A stretch of DNA of 64,000 nt from Streptomyces flaveus. Lineage in GTDB: Bacteria > Actinomycetota > Actinomycetes > Streptomycetales > Streptomycetaceae. Both the position numbers and the translations under genes were made by a program. Under the pieces are notes generated by a model. That model did no database searches, was not told the DNA's origin, and was given only the letters and a program-made list of their open reading frames with translations. The stretch's first letter is position 1; each line of letters begins with the position of its first letter. Shown here one piece after another: positions 63,827 to 64,000 of the stretch. The stretch is from NCBI RefSeq assembly GCF_014647675.1, contig NZ_BMPQ01000003.1:384373-448372 (forward strand), written 5' to 3'.

Positions 63827-64000
63827 GTGGCCATCATCGAGACCGAAGCGAGCCTGCACGAAGCGCACCGCGACAACCACACCCACCGGGACGTCAACGG
63901 TGGCTGGCTGCGTCCCGCGGTCTTCGGCGCGATGGACGGTCTCGTCTCCAACCTGGCGCTGATGACGGGTGTGGCGGGCGGTGCCGTCGCCCACCAGACC
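63827..64000 (+). CDS. VIT1/CCC1-family transporter, 5' part
   Basis: GTG 63827, preceded by GGGGGA, opens a frame of 58 codons to the window edge. NGGWLRPAVFGAMDGLVSNLALMTGVAGGAV is the first transmembrane segment of the VIT1/CCC1 iron and manganese transporter family. The rest lies outside the window. An AT-richer stretch at 63768-63800 may hold its promoter. Confidence 0.85.
   Translation, partial: MAIIETEASLHEAHRDNHTHRDVNGGWLRPAVFGAMDGLVSNLALMTGVAGGAVAHQT

Overview
The window is very GC-rich, uses GTG and TTG starts freely, has GTGA/ATGA stop-start overlaps and several promoters that look leaderless, and carries an actinobacterial cell-division cluster without ftsA. Gene content and order match the part of the Streptomyces chromosome that runs from the division and cell-wall cluster to the his and trp genes. 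Species was not determined. This is core chromosome: no insertion sequence, prophage, CRISPR array, rRNA or tRNA was seen.

Layout. 1-1.5 kb: a MoxR-type ATPase (cut by the window edge) and a beta-carbonic anhydrase, both on the minus strand. 1.9-19.7 kb: the division and wall cluster on the plus strand, rsmH-ftsL-ftsI-murE-murF-mraY-murD-ftsW-murG-ftsQ-ftsZ-pgeF-yggS-sepF-yggT-divIVA. It makes lipid II and assembles the septum. 19.9-23.1 kb: ileS on the minus strand behind a T-box leader. 23.7-27 kb: a DksA/TraR-type protein with a histone-like tail, lspA, rluD and an acetyltransferase. 27-34 kb: MscS channel, hydrolase, PhoD-type phosphatase, a DsbA-like thioredoxin-fold protein, a membrane protein and a DUF2252 protein. 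34.1-37.7 kb: dnaE. 37.8-46.7 kb: small and accessory genes (NYN nuclease-like protein, ABC exporter, DUF2567 protein, 24-residue ribosomal protein bL37, YbaK, a Lon N-domain protein, two large proteins of unknown role).

46.9-54.6 kb: hisD-hisC-hisB-(54-aa membrane protein)-hisH-hisA/priA-ridA-hisF, then a small toxin-antitoxin-like pair with a degenerate Fic motif, a TIGR03085-type gene, and hisI. 54.6-61.7 kb: trpE, three small membrane genes, trpC, a TrpM-like frame, trpB and trpA. No trpF is visible, and PriA is expected to supply that step, so the his operon also serves tryptophan synthesis. 61.8-64 kb: a second DsbA-like protein, lgt, and the start of a VIT/CCC1-type transporter.

The most interesting non-obvious features are: a 24-codon reading frame with a TTA (bldA) codon and a perfect inverted repeat in the ftsZ leader; a 124-bp nested inverted-repeat element at 27.1-27.2 kb; the ileS T-box, apparently acting on translation; the Fic-like protein lacking its catalytic histidine; a decaying 10-bp tandem array at 42.46-42.51 kb; and several dispersed intergenic repeats.
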